DNA of 64,000 bases from Crocinitomicaceae bacterium TMED114 (GCA_002172485.2 NHFP02000010.1:89208-153207), one strand, 5' to 3'; counted from the stretch's first letter, positions 9,177 to 18,446 are shown. Notes: generated by a model not told the origin, from the sequence alone. Program-made: numbers and translations.

Positions 9177-11144
9177 TCAATCCATCCCCAACACGCGGAG
9201 AGAGGTCCGGCGATTCTGTCGTCGGGCCTCTTCCGTTTGACCGGGAACCGCCGGGCGCGACTGGCCATATCCCACCGCCGTCAGCTGGCCCTCCACTGCG
9301 CCGTGGCGCTCGAGGAAACCCAACACGGCTTCAGCCCGCTGTCGTGACAATTCTTCATTGTCTTTGGCCAGGCCCACGTCGTCGGTGTGTCCCCCCACTT
9401 CCAATCGGACACGAGGATTGGATGCGAGCCAAAGCGCCACTTCCCGGAGCTCGGGTTCAGACGCAGCGGACAATGCGGCACTGCCGGTTTCAAAGAACAC
9501 ATTGCGCAGCACGACTTCGGCATTCTCCTCCAAGGGTGACAGCTGAAAGTCGCGGCGGGACCGCCCCGTCCACTCCCCAGCTTCGACGCGCACCGACTCC
9601 AGCAGATGCCCCGGCGCTTCGGCGAGCAGGACAAAGTCCCGGTCCATGGGAATGGGGATGTGGTACTGGCCATCCGCGCCGGTCCGGCCCACTGCAAAGG
9701 CTTCGCCCGTGACGCCATCCAACAGCCGCACCACCCCCTGTGGCAGCCCTGCTCCATCCAATGCGGCGATGCGTCCCTCCAAGGCCGCCGTCGGGTCGGC
9801 CTGAGCGGATTCGGGCACTTCGAAGACATGCAAGTCCAATTGCCCGTCCACGGACCGACTGAAATAGCCGGTGCGGCCATCTGATGCGACCACCATGCCG
9901 CTCTCGTCCTCAGGTGTGTTCAGGGGGTAGCCAAGGTTGACGGGTTCACCCCACGCCCCATCGGGCCCCAATTCACACACAAACAGGTCCAGGCCGCCCA
10001 TGCCGGGGTGCCCATTCGAAGCGAAAAACAAATGGCGGCCGTCGGGATGGAGGAACGGGCGCATTTCCTGGCCTGCGGTGTTGATGCCGTCTGGCAAGGG
10101 GCGGGCTTCCGTGAACCGCCCGTCCACGCCGGTCTGTGCCATGTAGAGGTCGTGCTGCCTTTGCCCGGGGCGTCCTCGGCCACGGGTGAAGAACAGCATG
10201 CGGCCATCCGGACTCAAGCAAGGCTGGCTCTCCCAACCGCCGGTGTTCAAGGCCCCCAGATTGACCGGGCGTTGCCACCGGCCATTGGCGTCCCGCCGGC
10301 TCAGATAGAGGTCGCAACTGCCGCGGTGGTCCCCTTCGCCTGGACGGTCTGCATCGCGGCACATGGTATAACACAGGGTATTGCCATCACCGGACAGGCT
10401 CGCTGCGCCCTCGTTGTTGCCGGTGTTCAATCCGCGCAGTGGCTCGGCTTCCGACCACATGCCCCTGTTTCGGGTCGAGATGTACAAATCTTCCTGGCCG
10501 TGCCGAAGGCGAACATCCTCAACACGGCGCGTGAAGATGAGCCCTTCTCCGGCCAACCAAAGGCTGGGAAAATATTCGTCCTGAAGCGTGGAAATGGCCG
10601 GCGGCAATGGAGTTGGCACCGCATTCACAGGATGTGCCAATGCTTCGGCCATGAAGGCCGCATCCGCGAGGACGGACCCGATGCGCGCCGTATCCGGACC
10701 CTCGGGTACCCCAGGAATGGCGAGCATCGCTTTCATCGCTTGTTCCATGGCAGCGGGATCCAGAGCGTAGCGCGCTGCCCGGGCCCACGCGAAGTGGTCT
10801 CGGATCCAATCCTGACTGTCCCGGGTCAGGTAGCGCTCATAGAGAGCCAGGGCATTTTGGTAGGCACCTTGCTCAAAGCGCATCCCAGCCAACAGGCGCT
10901 CAGCCTCTGAAAACCCAGGATCCAAAGCCACGGCCTTGAGGAGTCCGTCCTCCACCTTCTGCTGCAATGCCAACTTGTCCGCGCCGGGCGCCATGGCCTC
11001 GCGGGCAGCCTCTACTGCCTTTCGATACGCTTTGACGGCCTTCTTGTTGTCGGAGTGCAGCCTTGCCCCGGGCTGGGCATGAACGGTTCCCCACCCCACA
11101 CTAAGCAGGAGCATCACGCTCCACCATGTTGTCTTGTTCGTCAT
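9177..11144 (-). CDS. PorE-like OmpA-family protein (TPR, PD40 propeller, CRD, OmpA)
   Basis: 655 residues from the ATG at 11144, which starts a signal peptide (WWSVMLLLSVGWGTVHAQ); the longer open frame upstream is not needed. Domains in order: TPR-like helices (about 30-150), WD40-like PD40 propeller repeats (about 185-440, with repeated LSPDGRMLFF and LHPDGRHLFF motifs), a carboxypeptidase-regulatory-like domain (455-530) and a C-terminal OmpA peptidoglycan-binding domain (540-655; GGHTDDVG, SRQRAEAV). This is the architecture of PorE of the type IX secretion system, which links the machinery to peptidoglycan. PorE is a lipoprotein, but no lipobox Cys is visible here, so this may be a paralogue. 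Confidence 0.8.
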   Translation of the reverse strand: MTNKTTWWSVMLLLSVGWGTVHAQPGARLHSDNKKAVKAYRKAVEAAREAMAPGADKLALQQKVEDGLLKAVALDPGFSEAERLLAGMRFEQGAYQNALALYERYLTRDSQDWIRDHFAWARAARYALDPAAMEQAMKAMLAIPGVPEGPDTARIGSVLADAAFMAEALAHPVNAVPTPLPPAISTLQDEYFPSLWLAGEGLIFTRRVEDVRLRHGQEDLYISTRNRGMWSEAEPLRGLNTGNNEGAASLSGDGNTLCYTMCRDADRPGEGDHRGSCDLYLSRRDANGRWQRPVNLGALNTGGWESQPCLSPDGRMLFFTRGRGRPGQRQHDLYMAQTGVDGRFTEARPLPDGINTAGQEMRPFLHPDGRHLFFASNGHPGMGGLDLFVCELGPDGAWGEPVNLGYPLNTPEDESGMVVASDGRTGYFSRSVDGQLDLHVFEVPESAQADPTAALEGRIAALDGAGLPQGVVRLLDGVTGEAFAVGRTGADGQYHIPIPMDRDFVLLAEAPGHLLESVRVEAGEWTGRSRRDFQLSPLEENAEVVLRNVFFETGSAALSAASEPELREVALWLASNPRVRLEVGGHTDDVGLAKDNEELSRQRAEAVLGFLERHGAVEGQLTAVGYGQSRPAVPGQTEEARRQNRRTSLRVLGMD

Positions 11145-11192
11145 GTGCCTGGATCGCAAACGCCAAGATGGGGCCGTTCGCGCGCCCATCCC

Positions 11193-11200
11193 CAACTTCG
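11193..11200 (+). promoter_or_regulatory. -7-like element CAACTTCG before the phosphodiesterase gene
   Basis: The last G lies exactly 5 nt before GTG 11205; this element decides the start choice for that gene. Confidence 0.5.
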
Positions 11201-11204
11201 CACC

Positions 11205-11699
11205 GTGCGCATCGGACTCATCAGCGACACCCATGGTCACATCGATGACCGGATCCTGCATCACTTTTCGGAGTGCGATGAAATCTGGCATGCTGGGGAC
11301 ATCGGGCATTTCCGCGTAAGCGATGCCTTGGCAGAAGTGGCACCACTCGTGGTCGTCCATGGCAACATTGACGATCAATTGTTGCGTCGGGATTTCCCCG
11401 AACACCAACATTTTGAGCGCGGCGGCTGCCGCATTTGGATGACGCACATCGGAGGACGGCCTGGCCGCTATGCAAAAGGAATTCGGCGCGGATTGGATGC
11501 GCACCGGCCGGATCTGTTCGTCTGTGGGCACTCCCACCTGCTCATGGTCAAGAAGGACGCATCCTGGGGTGGACTCTACTTGAATCCAGGCGCCGCCGGC
11601 AGGCAGGGATTCCACCAGATGCGCACCATGTTGCGCTTCCGTTTGGAAGACGGATTGGTTCTGGAGCCTGAGGTCATCGAACTTGGACCGCGGGGATGA
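11205..11699 (+). CDS. YfcE/MJ0936-type metallophosphoesterase
   Basis: 164 residues from GTG 11205, where the conserved N terminus RIGLISDTHGHID begins; the frame is open further upstream into the PorE-like gene without homology. Metal-binding motifs of the calcineurin-like fold are all present: SDTHG, HAGDIG, VHGNID, THIGG and CGHSH, with NPGA after them. Small proteins of this family hydrolyse phosphodiesters in vitro; the physiological substrate is unknown. It is divergent from the PorE-like gene by 60 bp. Confidence 0.88.
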   Translation: MRIGLISDTHGHIDDRILHHFSECDEIWHAGDIGHFRVSDALAEVAPLVVVHGNIDDQLLRRDFPEHQHFERGGCRIWMTHIGGRPGRYAKGIRRGLDAHRPDLFVCGHSHLLMVKKDASWGGLYLNPGAAGRQGFHQMRTMLRFRLEDGLVLEPEVIELGPRG

Positions 11700-11712
11700 A
11701 TTGCCCTGAAAA

Positions 11713-11742
11713 TTGAAGTCGACAAAAGATGTCGTAAACTTG
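11713..11742 (+). promoter_or_regulatory. Putative rho promoter
   Basis: TTG at 11713-11715 and TAAACTTG at 11735-11742 are 19 bp apart, which fits the Bacteroidota -33/-7 arrangement. Transcription would start near 11747, leaving a leader of about 80 nt before the rho ATG. The leader contains a GGGCC-ATC-GGCCC hairpin (from 11767) and a 15-codon open frame. Confidence 0.55.
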
Positions 11743-11798
11743 CGGTGCACCGTTTGAGGTGCTTCGGGCCATCGGCCCATTCCTTCGGGACATCTGAA

Positions 11799-11846
11799 AT
11801 GAATTTCCGCCCACCCTGTGGGCATCCCCATGTACGACATCATTGA
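11799..11846 (+). CDS. Possible 15-codon rho leader ORF
   Basis: ATG 11799 opens a 15-codon frame (Met-Asn-Phe-Arg-Pro-Pro-Cys...His-His) with its TGA at 11844-11846, so it overlaps the rho start codon at 11830 in a different frame. E. coli rho also has a leader peptide, of unrelated sequence. The overlap could couple or restrict rho translation, but such a short frame may be chance. Confidence 0.25.
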   Translation: MNFRPPCGHPHVRHH

Positions 11847-13506
11847 CCTGAACAGCCGACTGGTGGCTGAGCTCCGCGACATCGCGAAGAAGCTGAACAT
11901 CGCGCGTGTCGACAAGCTCAAGAAGCAAGAGCTCGTCTACGCCATCCTCGACGAGCAAGCCGTTTCCAAGGCGGACAAGCCGGCCGAGAAAACTGAATCC
12001 AAGGACGGCGATGCGCCAAACCGCGGTCGGGGCCGTGAACGTGCTGCCGCCAAGAAAGAGTCGGGTTCCAAGTCGGACGACGACGGTGCCTCCGAAGAGA
12101 AGGGCGACAAGAAAGAGGGTCGCCAGCGTCGCGACCAGAAGGACGGTCGGAAGGACGGCGATCGGAAGGACGGCGATCGGAAGGACCGCCAGAACAAGGA
12201 CGACCGGGGTGACCGGAACGATCGGCGCAACAAGGACGACCGCGGTGACAAAGGGGACCGTGGAGACCGCAAAGACCGCGGTGACCGCAGGGACCGTGGC
12301 GATCGCAAGGACCGCAACCGCGAACGCAACCGCGATCGCCGCGATCGGGATCGGGACCGCCTCGGTGAGCCCGAGGAGCACGGCTTCAACTTTGACGGCA
12401 TCGCCCAAGCTGAGGGCGTGCTGGAGGTGATGCCCGAAGGCTTCGGCTACCTGCGCAGTGCGGACTACAATTACCTGAACAGCCCGGATGACGTCTACGT
12501 CAGCAACCGCCAGATCAAAGCGGCTGGCCTCCAGACCGGAGACAACGTGGTCTGCTCCATCCGTCCGCCGCGCAAAGGCGACAAGTACTACCCCATGGTG
12601 GAGGTGCTCAAGGTCAATGGCCGAGACCCCTCCTGGGTGCGGGACCGCGTTCCCTTCAAATACCTGACGGCCCTGTTCCCCCAAGAGGCCTTCAACCTCG
12701 CCGGCAAGGGCAACAACCTGTCGACCCGTGTCATCGACCTCTTCTCCCCCATTGGAAAAGGGCAGCGAGGCATGATCGTGTCTCCGCCCAAGGCCGGTAA
12801 GACCACCTTGCTCAAGGATGTCGCCAACGCCATCGCGGAGAACCACCCCGAGACGTATCTCATCATCCTGCTGATCGACGAGCGTCCTGAGGAAGTGACG
12901 GACATGAAGCGCAGTGTCAATGCGGAGGTCATCGCCTCCACGTTTGACGAACCCGCCGACCGCCACGTGAAGATTGCCGAGATCGTGCTCGAGAAAGCCC
13001 GACGCATGGTCGAGTGCGGACACGACGTCTGCATCCTCCTCGACTCCATCACCCGTCTGGCCCGCGCCTACAACACCGTGGCCCCCGGCTCCGGAAAGGT
13101 GCTCTCCGGCGGTGTGGAATCCAACGCCCTGCAGAAGCCCAAGCGCTTCTTCGGTGCGGCACGGAACATCGAAAACGGCGGGTCGCTCAGCATCATCGCC
13201 ACGGCCCTCGTGGAGACCGGTTCCAAAATGGACGAGGTCATCTTCGAGGAGTTCAAGGGAACCGGCAACATGGAGCTGCAGCTCGACCGCCGAATTGCCA
13301 ACCGCGGCATCTACCCAGCCATCGACATCCTCGGCTCCAGCACGCGCCGGGACGACGAGCTCATCCACCCGCAGATGCTGCAACGCATCCGGGTCCTGCG
13401 CCGTCACTTGGCCGACATGAACCCCATCGAAGCGATGGAATTCCTCAAGGACCGGTTGAGCCGGACCGATTCCAACGAGGAGTTCTTGATCTCGATGAAC
13501 GGCTGA
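11830..13506 (+). CDS. rho: Transcription termination factor Rho with charged insert
   Basis: 558 residues from ATG 11830 ([15 protein letters not shown]); GTG 11818 is an in-frame alternative. It has an N-terminal Rho-N helical domain, then a long Arg/Asp/Lys-rich disordered insert (about residues 55-180, many [10 protein letters not shown] units), the cold-shock-like RNA-binding domain ([15 protein letters not shown]) and the hexameric ATPase with Walker [10 protein letters not shown] near residue 318, [12 protein letters not shown] and the C-terminal R-loop motifs. The insert is typical of Bacteroidota Rho. The termination helicase is essential in many bacteria. Confidence 0.97.
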   Translation: MYDIIDLNSRLVAELRDIAKKLNIARVDKLKKQELVYAILDEQAVSKADKPAEKTESKDGDAPNRGRGRERAAAKKESGSKSDDDGASEEKGDKKEGRQRRDQKDGRKDGDRKDGDRKDRQNKDDRGDRNDRRNKDDRGDKGDRGDRKDRGDRRDRGDRKDRNRERNRDRRDRDRDRLGEPEEHGFNFDGIAQAEGVLEVMPEGFGYLRSADYNYLNSPDDVYVSNRQIKAAGLQTGDNVVCSIRPPRKGDKYYPMVEVLKVNGRDPSWVRDRVPFKYLTALFPQEAFNLAGKGNNLSTRVIDLFSPIGKGQRGMIVSPPKAGKTTLLKDVANAIAENHPETYLIILLIDERPEEVTDMKRSVNAEVIASTFDEPADRHVKIAEIVLEKARRMVECGHDVCILLDSITRLARAYNTVAPGSGKVLSGGVESNALQKPKRFFGAARNIENGGSLSIIATALVETGSKMDEVIFEEFKGTGNMELQLDRRIANRGIYPAIDILGSSTRRDDELIHPQMLQRIRVLRRHLADMNPIEAMEFLKDRLSRTDSNEEFLISMNG

Positions 13507-13507
13507 C

Positions 13508-14056
13508 GTGGGCAACCCGCTTCAGAAGATCTGGTTTTTTCCTGTGGTCGCGTCCATCCTCTGGTGGACGATTCGACTCAGCCTGTTGGGGCGTGTTCCG
13601 TTCGAGACGGGGGTCACCATCGGCGCCCTATCCAATTTTGGACTGTTGGTCCTGGTCATCTTTCTCTCTGATTTTTGGCGAGATAAGGCAGACTCGTTCT
13701 TGCAGCAATTGAAGGCCAACCTTCAGCCCGGTGTCCTGTTCGCTTGCTTGGCCGCTGGCGGTGTGGGACTGTTTCACCACGGCATTGCCGCGGAAGCCAC
13801 AGCCCTTCGCCAAGCCGAGCGGGAGCGCTTCATCGAGGAGTCCCTCTCCGACCCTGCGGTCTATGCCGAGCTGCAAGCTGAGGATCCCCAGCTTGCCGCC
13901 TTGGACCGGGACACCGCCAAACAACGCGCCCTCGATGGCCTTCGCTTCCAGTTCAATCCGATGTGGCACGTCACGGCGAGCTTGTTGTCCTTGCTCCTGG
14001 CCGCGCTGTCCACCGGCGTTTTCGTCACCTTCCTCAGCCGATGGTTGCGGACCTGA
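13508..14056 (+). CDS. DUF4199-type four-helix membrane protein
   Basis: 182 residues beginning at GTG 13508, one base after the rho stop, so it is probably co-transcribed with rho. Four hydrophobic segments (near residues 8-28, 36-56, 76-94 and 155-178) and a soluble, charged loop between the third and fourth match the DUF4199 pattern common in Bacteroidota. Function is unknown. The Glu/Ala/Arg-rich loop (about 95-145) is predicted helical. Confidence 0.65.
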   Translation: MGNPLQKIWFFPVVASILWWTIRLSLLGRVPFETGVTIGALSNFGLLVLVIFLSDFWRDKADSFLQQLKANLQPGVLFACLAAGGVGLFHHGIAAEATALRQAERERFIEESLSDPAVYAELQAEDPQLAALDRDTAKQRALDGLRFQFNPMWHVTASLLSLLLAALSTGVFVTFLSRWLRT

Positions 14057-14079
14057 ACCCAACACTGCAATTTCGCCGC

Positions 14080-14823
14080 GTGAAGTCCGTTCTTCCCAAG
14101 CCCATGCGACGCGCTCTGCTCCAATCCGGTTGGCTGTTCGGCCTGCTCCTGATGGTGGGCTCCGTCCAAGCGCAAACAGCCAAGCAGAACTTGGCGAAGT
14201 TTGATTACCGCGCCTACCACTTTGGATTTCTGCTGAGCGGAAACACCAGCAGCTTCAATTTCAACCTGCGGCCAGATTTCACCTTCGCCGACAGCCTGCT
14301 GAGCGTGGAGAACAACAGCCTGTCCGGATTCAACCTCGCCCTGCTGGCCTCATTGAATATCAGTCCGGTCGTCCACGTCCGGTTCACGCCTGGACTCAGC
14401 TTCCAAGACCGCGGACTGCTGTTCCGGTTCCGAGAGACAGACGGCACCATCCTGCCCGTCAACGTTCGGACGGAGAGCGTCTATCTGGACTTTCCCCTGC
14501 TGCTCAAACTGCGGACGGAGCGGATCGGCAACTTTGCGCCGTATGCGCTGATCGGAGGCAAACTCAGCCGGGACATGCAGTCCCAAGCTGACGTCAACCA
14601 AAGCCTTCAGGACGGCTACATCCTCAAGTTGGCCAAGGCAAACTCCAGCCTGGACGTCGGTGCTGGAGCCGACTTCTTCCTCCCCTTCTTCAAATTCTCG
14701 GTGGAACTGAAGACCGAATTCGGGATGCGCAACGTCCTGATTCAGGACGACACCCCCTTCAGCGCCGCCTTTGATGAGCTGCGCACCCGCAGCTTCATCA
14801 TCAGCTTCACCTTCGAAGGGTAA
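14080..14823 (+). CDS. porT: PorT-family outer-membrane beta-barrel, T9SS component
   Basis: 247 residues from GTG 14080, selected because CAATTTCG (14068-14075) lies exactly 5 nt before it; ATG 14104 would start directly at the signal peptide (GWLFGLLLMVGSVQAQ). The mature protein begins FDYRAYHFGFLLSGN, which resembles the PorT N terminus, and continues as alternating hydrophobic/polar beta strands (FTPGLSFQDRGLLFRF, VYLDFPLLLKLR) to a terminal aromatic strand (SFIISFTFEG). PorT is an outer-membrane subunit required for type IX secretion in Porphyromonas and Flavobacterium. Its 3' end overlaps the convergent prmA by 17 bp. Confidence 0.83.
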   Translation: MKSVLPKPMRRALLQSGWLFGLLLMVGSVQAQTAKQNLAKFDYRAYHFGFLLSGNTSSFNFNLRPDFTFADSLLSVENNSLSGFNLALLASLNISPVVHVRFTPGLSFQDRGLLFRFRETDGTILPVNVRTESVYLDFPLLLKLRTERIGNFAPYALIGGKLSRDMQSQADVNQSLQDGYILKLAKANSSLDVGAGADFFLPFFKFSVELKTEFGMRNVLIQDDTPFSAAFDELRTRSFIISFTFEG

Positions 14824-15658
14824 GGATGCGCCACTCCGCCTCCTCGTGAAGGCGCGCGCGCTTCAACCCATGCGCCGCCGCCGCTTCTTCCAACGGCGAG
14901 ACATCCGGCTGGAGGAAACCACTCAACATCAGGGTTGAACCGGGCTTCATGGTGGCCACATAGGCGGCCATGTCCTCGAGAAGGATGTTCCGGTTGATGT
15001 TGGCGATGACCACATCAAATCGCGCCGCATCGACATCCGTCAACGTATTCGCTCCCCCCTCCCGGACTTCGAGCCCCCTTGAGGCCAGCCCATTGAGACT
15101 CAGGTTCTCCTCCGTGTTGCGCACGCTCCAAGGATCGATGTCGACGAGGACCACGTCCCGCGCACCCCGCATGGCAGCATAGATGCCCAACACCCCCGAG
15201 CCGCAGCCCATGTCCAGCACGGACAGGTCAGACCAGTCCATTTGTGCCATCTCGGCGAGCAGGCCGCGTGTGGTTTCATGGTGGCCCGTACCGAACGCCA
15301 TCCTCGGTTGGATGGTGATCTGATGGGCGAATCCATCTGAGCCTTCGCGGTTGTGGAAGGGGGCACTGACCCGCACCACATCGCCAACTTCCACCTCCGG
15401 GTAGTCGGACTCCCATTGGGCATTCCAATTCTCCTCCTCCACTTCGGAAACGGACCACTCTGCGAGTCCCAGAGACACGAGGCGTGTCCGCACATCCTCC
15501 AGGTCAACTTGGTTCACCTCGTGGTCCTGACCGAAGGCCATCATTCCATCGCCCTCGTGCTGGAACATGCTGCAGCCCGCCTCATCGAGCCAAGCTGTGG
15601 CGATGTCCCTGCCCGGTTCTGCCGGTGAACAGCGAACGTGGATGCGAATCCAGCCCAC
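14807..15658 (-). CDS. prmA: Ribosomal protein L11 methyltransferase
   Basis: 283 residues from a GTG at 15658. The SAM-binding fold shows motif I VLDMGCGSGVLGI, the acidic loop VDIDPW and the motif IV NINRN that is typical of PrmA. The substrate-recognition N-terminal region and the MAFGTGHHETT motif are also present. It trimethylates ribosomal protein L11. It starts 2 bp after tpiA, and a tpiA-prmA pair is common in Flavobacteriia. Confidence 0.93.
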   Translation of the reverse strand: MGWIRIHVRCSPAEPGRDIATAWLDEAGCSMFQHEGDGMMAFGQDHEVNQVDLEDVRTRLVSLGLAEWSVSEVEEENWNAQWESDYPEVEVGDVVRVSAPFHNREGSDGFAHQITIQPRMAFGTGHHETTRGLLAEMAQMDWSDLSVLDMGCGSGVLGIYAAMRGARDVVLVDIDPWSVRNTEENLSLNGLASRGLEVREGGANTLTDVDAARFDVVIANINRNILLEDMAAYVATMKPGSTLMLSGFLQPDVSPLEEAAAAHGLKRARLHEEAEWRILTLRR

Positions 15659-15660
15659 GG

Positions 15661-16458
15661 TCAGGCGTTGGAAGCCTCCGCCGCCACGGCACGTCCAGCG
15701 GCAGCGACGACAGCTTGGAAATTCTCTGGGTCCAAGGACGCCCCTCCAATCAGACCGCCGTCAACGTCGGCACACGCGAACAATTCGTCCGCGTTGGCCG
15801 GCTTGCAGCTTCCGCCGTAAAGCAGTGGGATGGCGCGGGCCACCTCCGCGTCGTACCCTTCGGCCAACCAGCCGCGAATGGCCGCGTGCATCTCTTGGGC
15901 TTGTTCGGCAGTGGCTGTCAGTCCGGTTCCAATCGCCCAGATGGGTTCGTAGGCGACCACCACACGATCCATGGCCGCTGCAGGCAGGTGCAGAATGCCC
16001 GATTCCAATTGGCGCAGCACCTTGTCGAAATGCACATCGGCCTGGCGGTCCTGCAGGCTTTCGCCGCAGCAGAACACCACGCGGAGTCCCGCCTCCAAGA
16101 CCCGGTTCACCTTTTCAGCCACTGTCTCGTCGTCGTCACCGTGACCGTCGCGGCGCTCACTGTGTCCCACGATGACGTCCTGAACGCCGCAACCGGCCAA
16201 CATGTCTGCCGTGAATTCTCCGGTCTGTGCACCAGGCCCAGTAGCCGACACATTTTGCGACCCGAGACGGAAGGGCAGTGAAGTCGCTCCCATGGCAGCG
16301 AGATACGGAGCCGGCGGAGCGATCATGACCTCGACACCCTCGGGTGCCGCATCCAACTTTGCGAACGCGTTCGCAAATTCCATGGATTCGTTGAATGACT
16401 TGTTGCTTTTCCAATTGCCAGCGACCAGCATGTTTCGGTGGTTTGTGGGGAAATCCAT
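15661..16458 (-). CDS. tpiA: Triosephosphate isomerase
   Basis: 265 residues from ATG 16458, or 256 from ATG 16431 (MLVAGNWKSN), both plausible for a family of about 250. Active-site residues are visible: Asn and Lys in AGNWKSNK, the electrophilic His in VIVGHSERR, and the catalytic Glu in AYEPIWAIGTG; the phosphate-gripping YGGS loop follows near the C terminus. It interconverts DHAP and glyceraldehyde-3-phosphate in glycolysis. A TACCTTTCGC element (16474-16483) lies upstream. The long frame further upstream is a shadow of recQ. Confidence 0.94.
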   Translation of the reverse strand: MDFPTNHRNMLVAGNWKSNKSFNESMEFANAFAKLDAAPEGVEVMIAPPAPYLAAMGATSLPFRLGSQNVSATGPGAQTGEFTADMLAGCGVQDVIVGHSERRDGHGDDDETVAEKVNRVLEAGLRVVFCCGESLQDRQADVHFDKVLRQLESGILHLPAAAMDRVVVAYEPIWAIGTGLTATAEQAQEMHAAIRGWLAEGYDAEVARAIPLLYGGSCKPANADELFACADVDGGLIGGASLDPENFQAVVAAAGRAVAAEASNA

Positions 16459-16473
16459 CCCGCGATTTGAGCT

Positions 16474-16483
16474 GCGAAAGGTA
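16474..16483 (-). promoter_or_regulatory. -7-like element TACCTTTCGC upstream of tpiA
   Basis: It lies 15 nt before the ATG at 16458 in the short tpiA-recQ divergent region, and supports the longer tpiA start. Confidence 0.5.
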
Positions 16484-16500
16484 GCGCGCGTCGAAGGGGG

Positions 16501-18414
16501 ATGCCACACACCTACATGGACCCTTCCACGCTTCCCCCACCCCTGTTGCCTCAGCTCGAGGCCCTGCTCCAAAAGCACTGGGGGTACGACCGGTTCCGGG
16601 AGGCCCAGATTCCCGTGGTGTGCGCTGCGGCCGAGGGGCACGATGTCCTGGCCATTCTCCCGACGGGAGGCGGCAAATCCATCTGCTACCAGATTCCTGG
16701 TGCATTCCGAGGCGGAGTGTGCCTCGTCATCAGTCCCTTGGTCGCCTTGATCGCCGATCAGGTGGAAGGACTGCGCAAGGCGGGTCTCCGAGCCGATGCC
16801 TTGACGGGGGCGGTGCCGCCCGCCGCCATGGATCGCATCCTGTCCCAGTTCGAGCACGGCCCAGGTGGATTTCTCTTCGTGGCACCGGAACGTTTGACCA
16901 ACCCTGCTTTTGAGTCCGCCTGTCGTCGAATGCCGGTGCGCACCATCGCCATCGACGAGGCCCATTGTGTCAGCCAATGGGGCCATGCCTTTCGCAAGGA
17001 CTATCTCCAGCTGGCCGTTCTCCGGGAGTGGCATCCCGAGGCGACTTGGATCGCGTTGACGGCCACGGCCACCGAGCGCGTGGCGCCCGACATCGAGGCT
17101 TTGCTCGGGTTGCGGAACCCCACCCGTTTCCGCATGCCCATGCGGCGCTCCAACCTCGCCTTTCGTGTGGTCCCCGTGCGCCATCGAATGGACGCCGTGG
17201 CGCATTGGGCCAGCGAAGCCAAAGGCAGTGCCATCCTCTACGTCCGAACCCGACGAGATGCCGAAACCCTGTCCGAGTTCCTGGTCGGATTGGGCCACCG
17301 AGCCGCTTCGTACCATGCTGGCATGACGCGAGAAGATCGCGATCGGAATCAGGCATCCTGGGTTCGAGGAGACCTGCAATTCTTGGCTTGCACCACGGCG
17401 TTTGGCATGGGCATCGACAAACCGGATGTCCGGCACATCGCCCATGCCCATGTGCCCGACTCTCCGGAGGGGTACGTCCAAGAGGCTGGTCGTGCAGGAC
17501 GCGACGGCGAACCCTCCACGGCCACCCTCTTCCTGGATGACCGGGCCCTGTCCGAGGCCGAGTCTCGGGTTCGCTCGCAATGGCCATCCTTGGAGCAGGT
17601 GCGCAGTGTTTTACAAGCCTTGGCCAATCTGTTGGATCTCGCCGTGGGGTCGACGATGGAAGACCCCTCGACCCTCCATTGGGACGACATTGCGGAGCGG
17701 GCCAAAGTCTCCCGACACGTGGCCACAAAGTGCCTTGACCTGCTGGAGCGGAATGGCAGCTTGGCCATTCACAGCGACCCTGGGGCTTCTTGGTTTCGGT
17801 GGACAGCGTCAGAGGACCAGTGCACAGCCATGGGCAACTCACCCCAACCCGATGCTCCGGTGTTGCGTCACTTGATGCGCACGGCGCCCCATGGCATTCA
17901 GCGCCGTCACCCCCTCGATGTGGCTACCGTCTCCAGCCAATTGGGAATCTCCACCCAACGCGTGAGCGCCCATTTGAACCGCTTGGAAGAAATGGACGTG
18001 ATCGTGCTGTCCACACCAGATCGCAGGGTGTCCGTGTCATTTGCCGAAGCCCGGCCCGATGCCAAGACACTCCGGTTGCCACGTACCTTGCTGGACGACC
18101 GCATTCAAGATGCACAGGATCGGTGGACAGCCATGGTCGAGTACCTCGAAGGGAATCTTTGTCGGGCCATGTCCCTCGAGGGTTGGTTCGGGGAATCGGA
18201 CGGCCTCCCTTGCGGGGTTTGTGACGTGTGCCTTCCCCCCGCTCCTTGGACGGAAGACCAACTGGTCAAGGCCATAGGCTCGGGGGTGTCCGCAGCAGAG
18301 CTCAGGCGGCTTGTGCCACCGGCACATCACGACGCGACGCATCACATGCTTGAATCGCTGCGCGCGGCGGGAAAGCTGGAATGGAAGTCAGGCTGGGTCC
18401 AGCCGACTGGTTGA
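16501..18414 (+). CDS. recQ: RecQ-family ATP-dependent DNA helicase
   Basis: 637 residues from ATG 16501; ATG 16516 is an alternative. SF2 helicase motifs are clear: Walker A LPTGGGKSICYQ (near residue 55), DEAH box IDEAHCVSQWGH (near 153), TALTATAT, and motif VI QEAGRAGRDG. The RecQ zinc-binding segment ends with four cysteines (C...CGVCDVC), and a winged-helix and wHTH-like tail follow. There is no clear HRDC domain. RecQ unwinds DNA 3'-5' in recombination and repair. It is divergent from tpiA. Confidence 0.93.
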   Translation: MPHTYMDPSTLPPPLLPQLEALLQKHWGYDRFREAQIPVVCAAAEGHDVLAILPTGGGKSICYQIPGAFRGGVCLVISPLVALIADQVEGLRKAGLRADALTGAVPPAAMDRILSQFEHGPGGFLFVAPERLTNPAFESACRRMPVRTIAIDEAHCVSQWGHAFRKDYLQLAVLREWHPEATWIALTATATERVAPDIEALLGLRNPTRFRMPMRRSNLAFRVVPVRHRMDAVAHWASEAKGSAILYVRTRRDAETLSEFLVGLGHRAASYHAGMTREDRDRNQASWVRGDLQFLACTTAFGMGIDKPDVRHIAHAHVPDSPEGYVQEAGRAGRDGEPSTATLFLDDRALSEAESRVRSQWPSLEQVRSVLQALANLLDLAVGSTMEDPSTLHWDDIAERAKVSRHVATKCLDLLERNGSLAIHSDPGASWFRWTASEDQCTAMGNSPQPDAPVLRHLMRTAPHGIQRRHPLDVATVSSQLGISTQRVSAHLNRLEEMDVIVLSTPDRRVSVSFAEARPDAKTLRLPRTLLDDRIQDAQDRWTAMVEYLEGNLCRAMSLEGWFGESDGLPCGVCDVCLPPAPWTEDQLVKAIGSGVSAAELRRLVPPAHHDATHHMLESLRAAGKLEWKSGWVQPTG

Positions 18415-18446
18415 AGATCGACCGTCCGAAGCCCCTGCCTCACCAG

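Noticed and set aside
11145-11921. Upstream extension of the PorE-like ORF to 11921
   Set aside because: It covers the phosphodiesterase gene and the rho leader on the other strand, and a signal peptide begins at 11144.
11674-13515. 613-codon minus-strand frame covering rho
   Set aside because: Shadow of the repetitive Rho insert and high GC content; the Rho frame has all conserved motifs.
16459-17580. Long N-terminal extension of tpiA
   Set aside because: It is antisense to recQ and lacks homology; the TIM barrel begins at 16458 or 16431.
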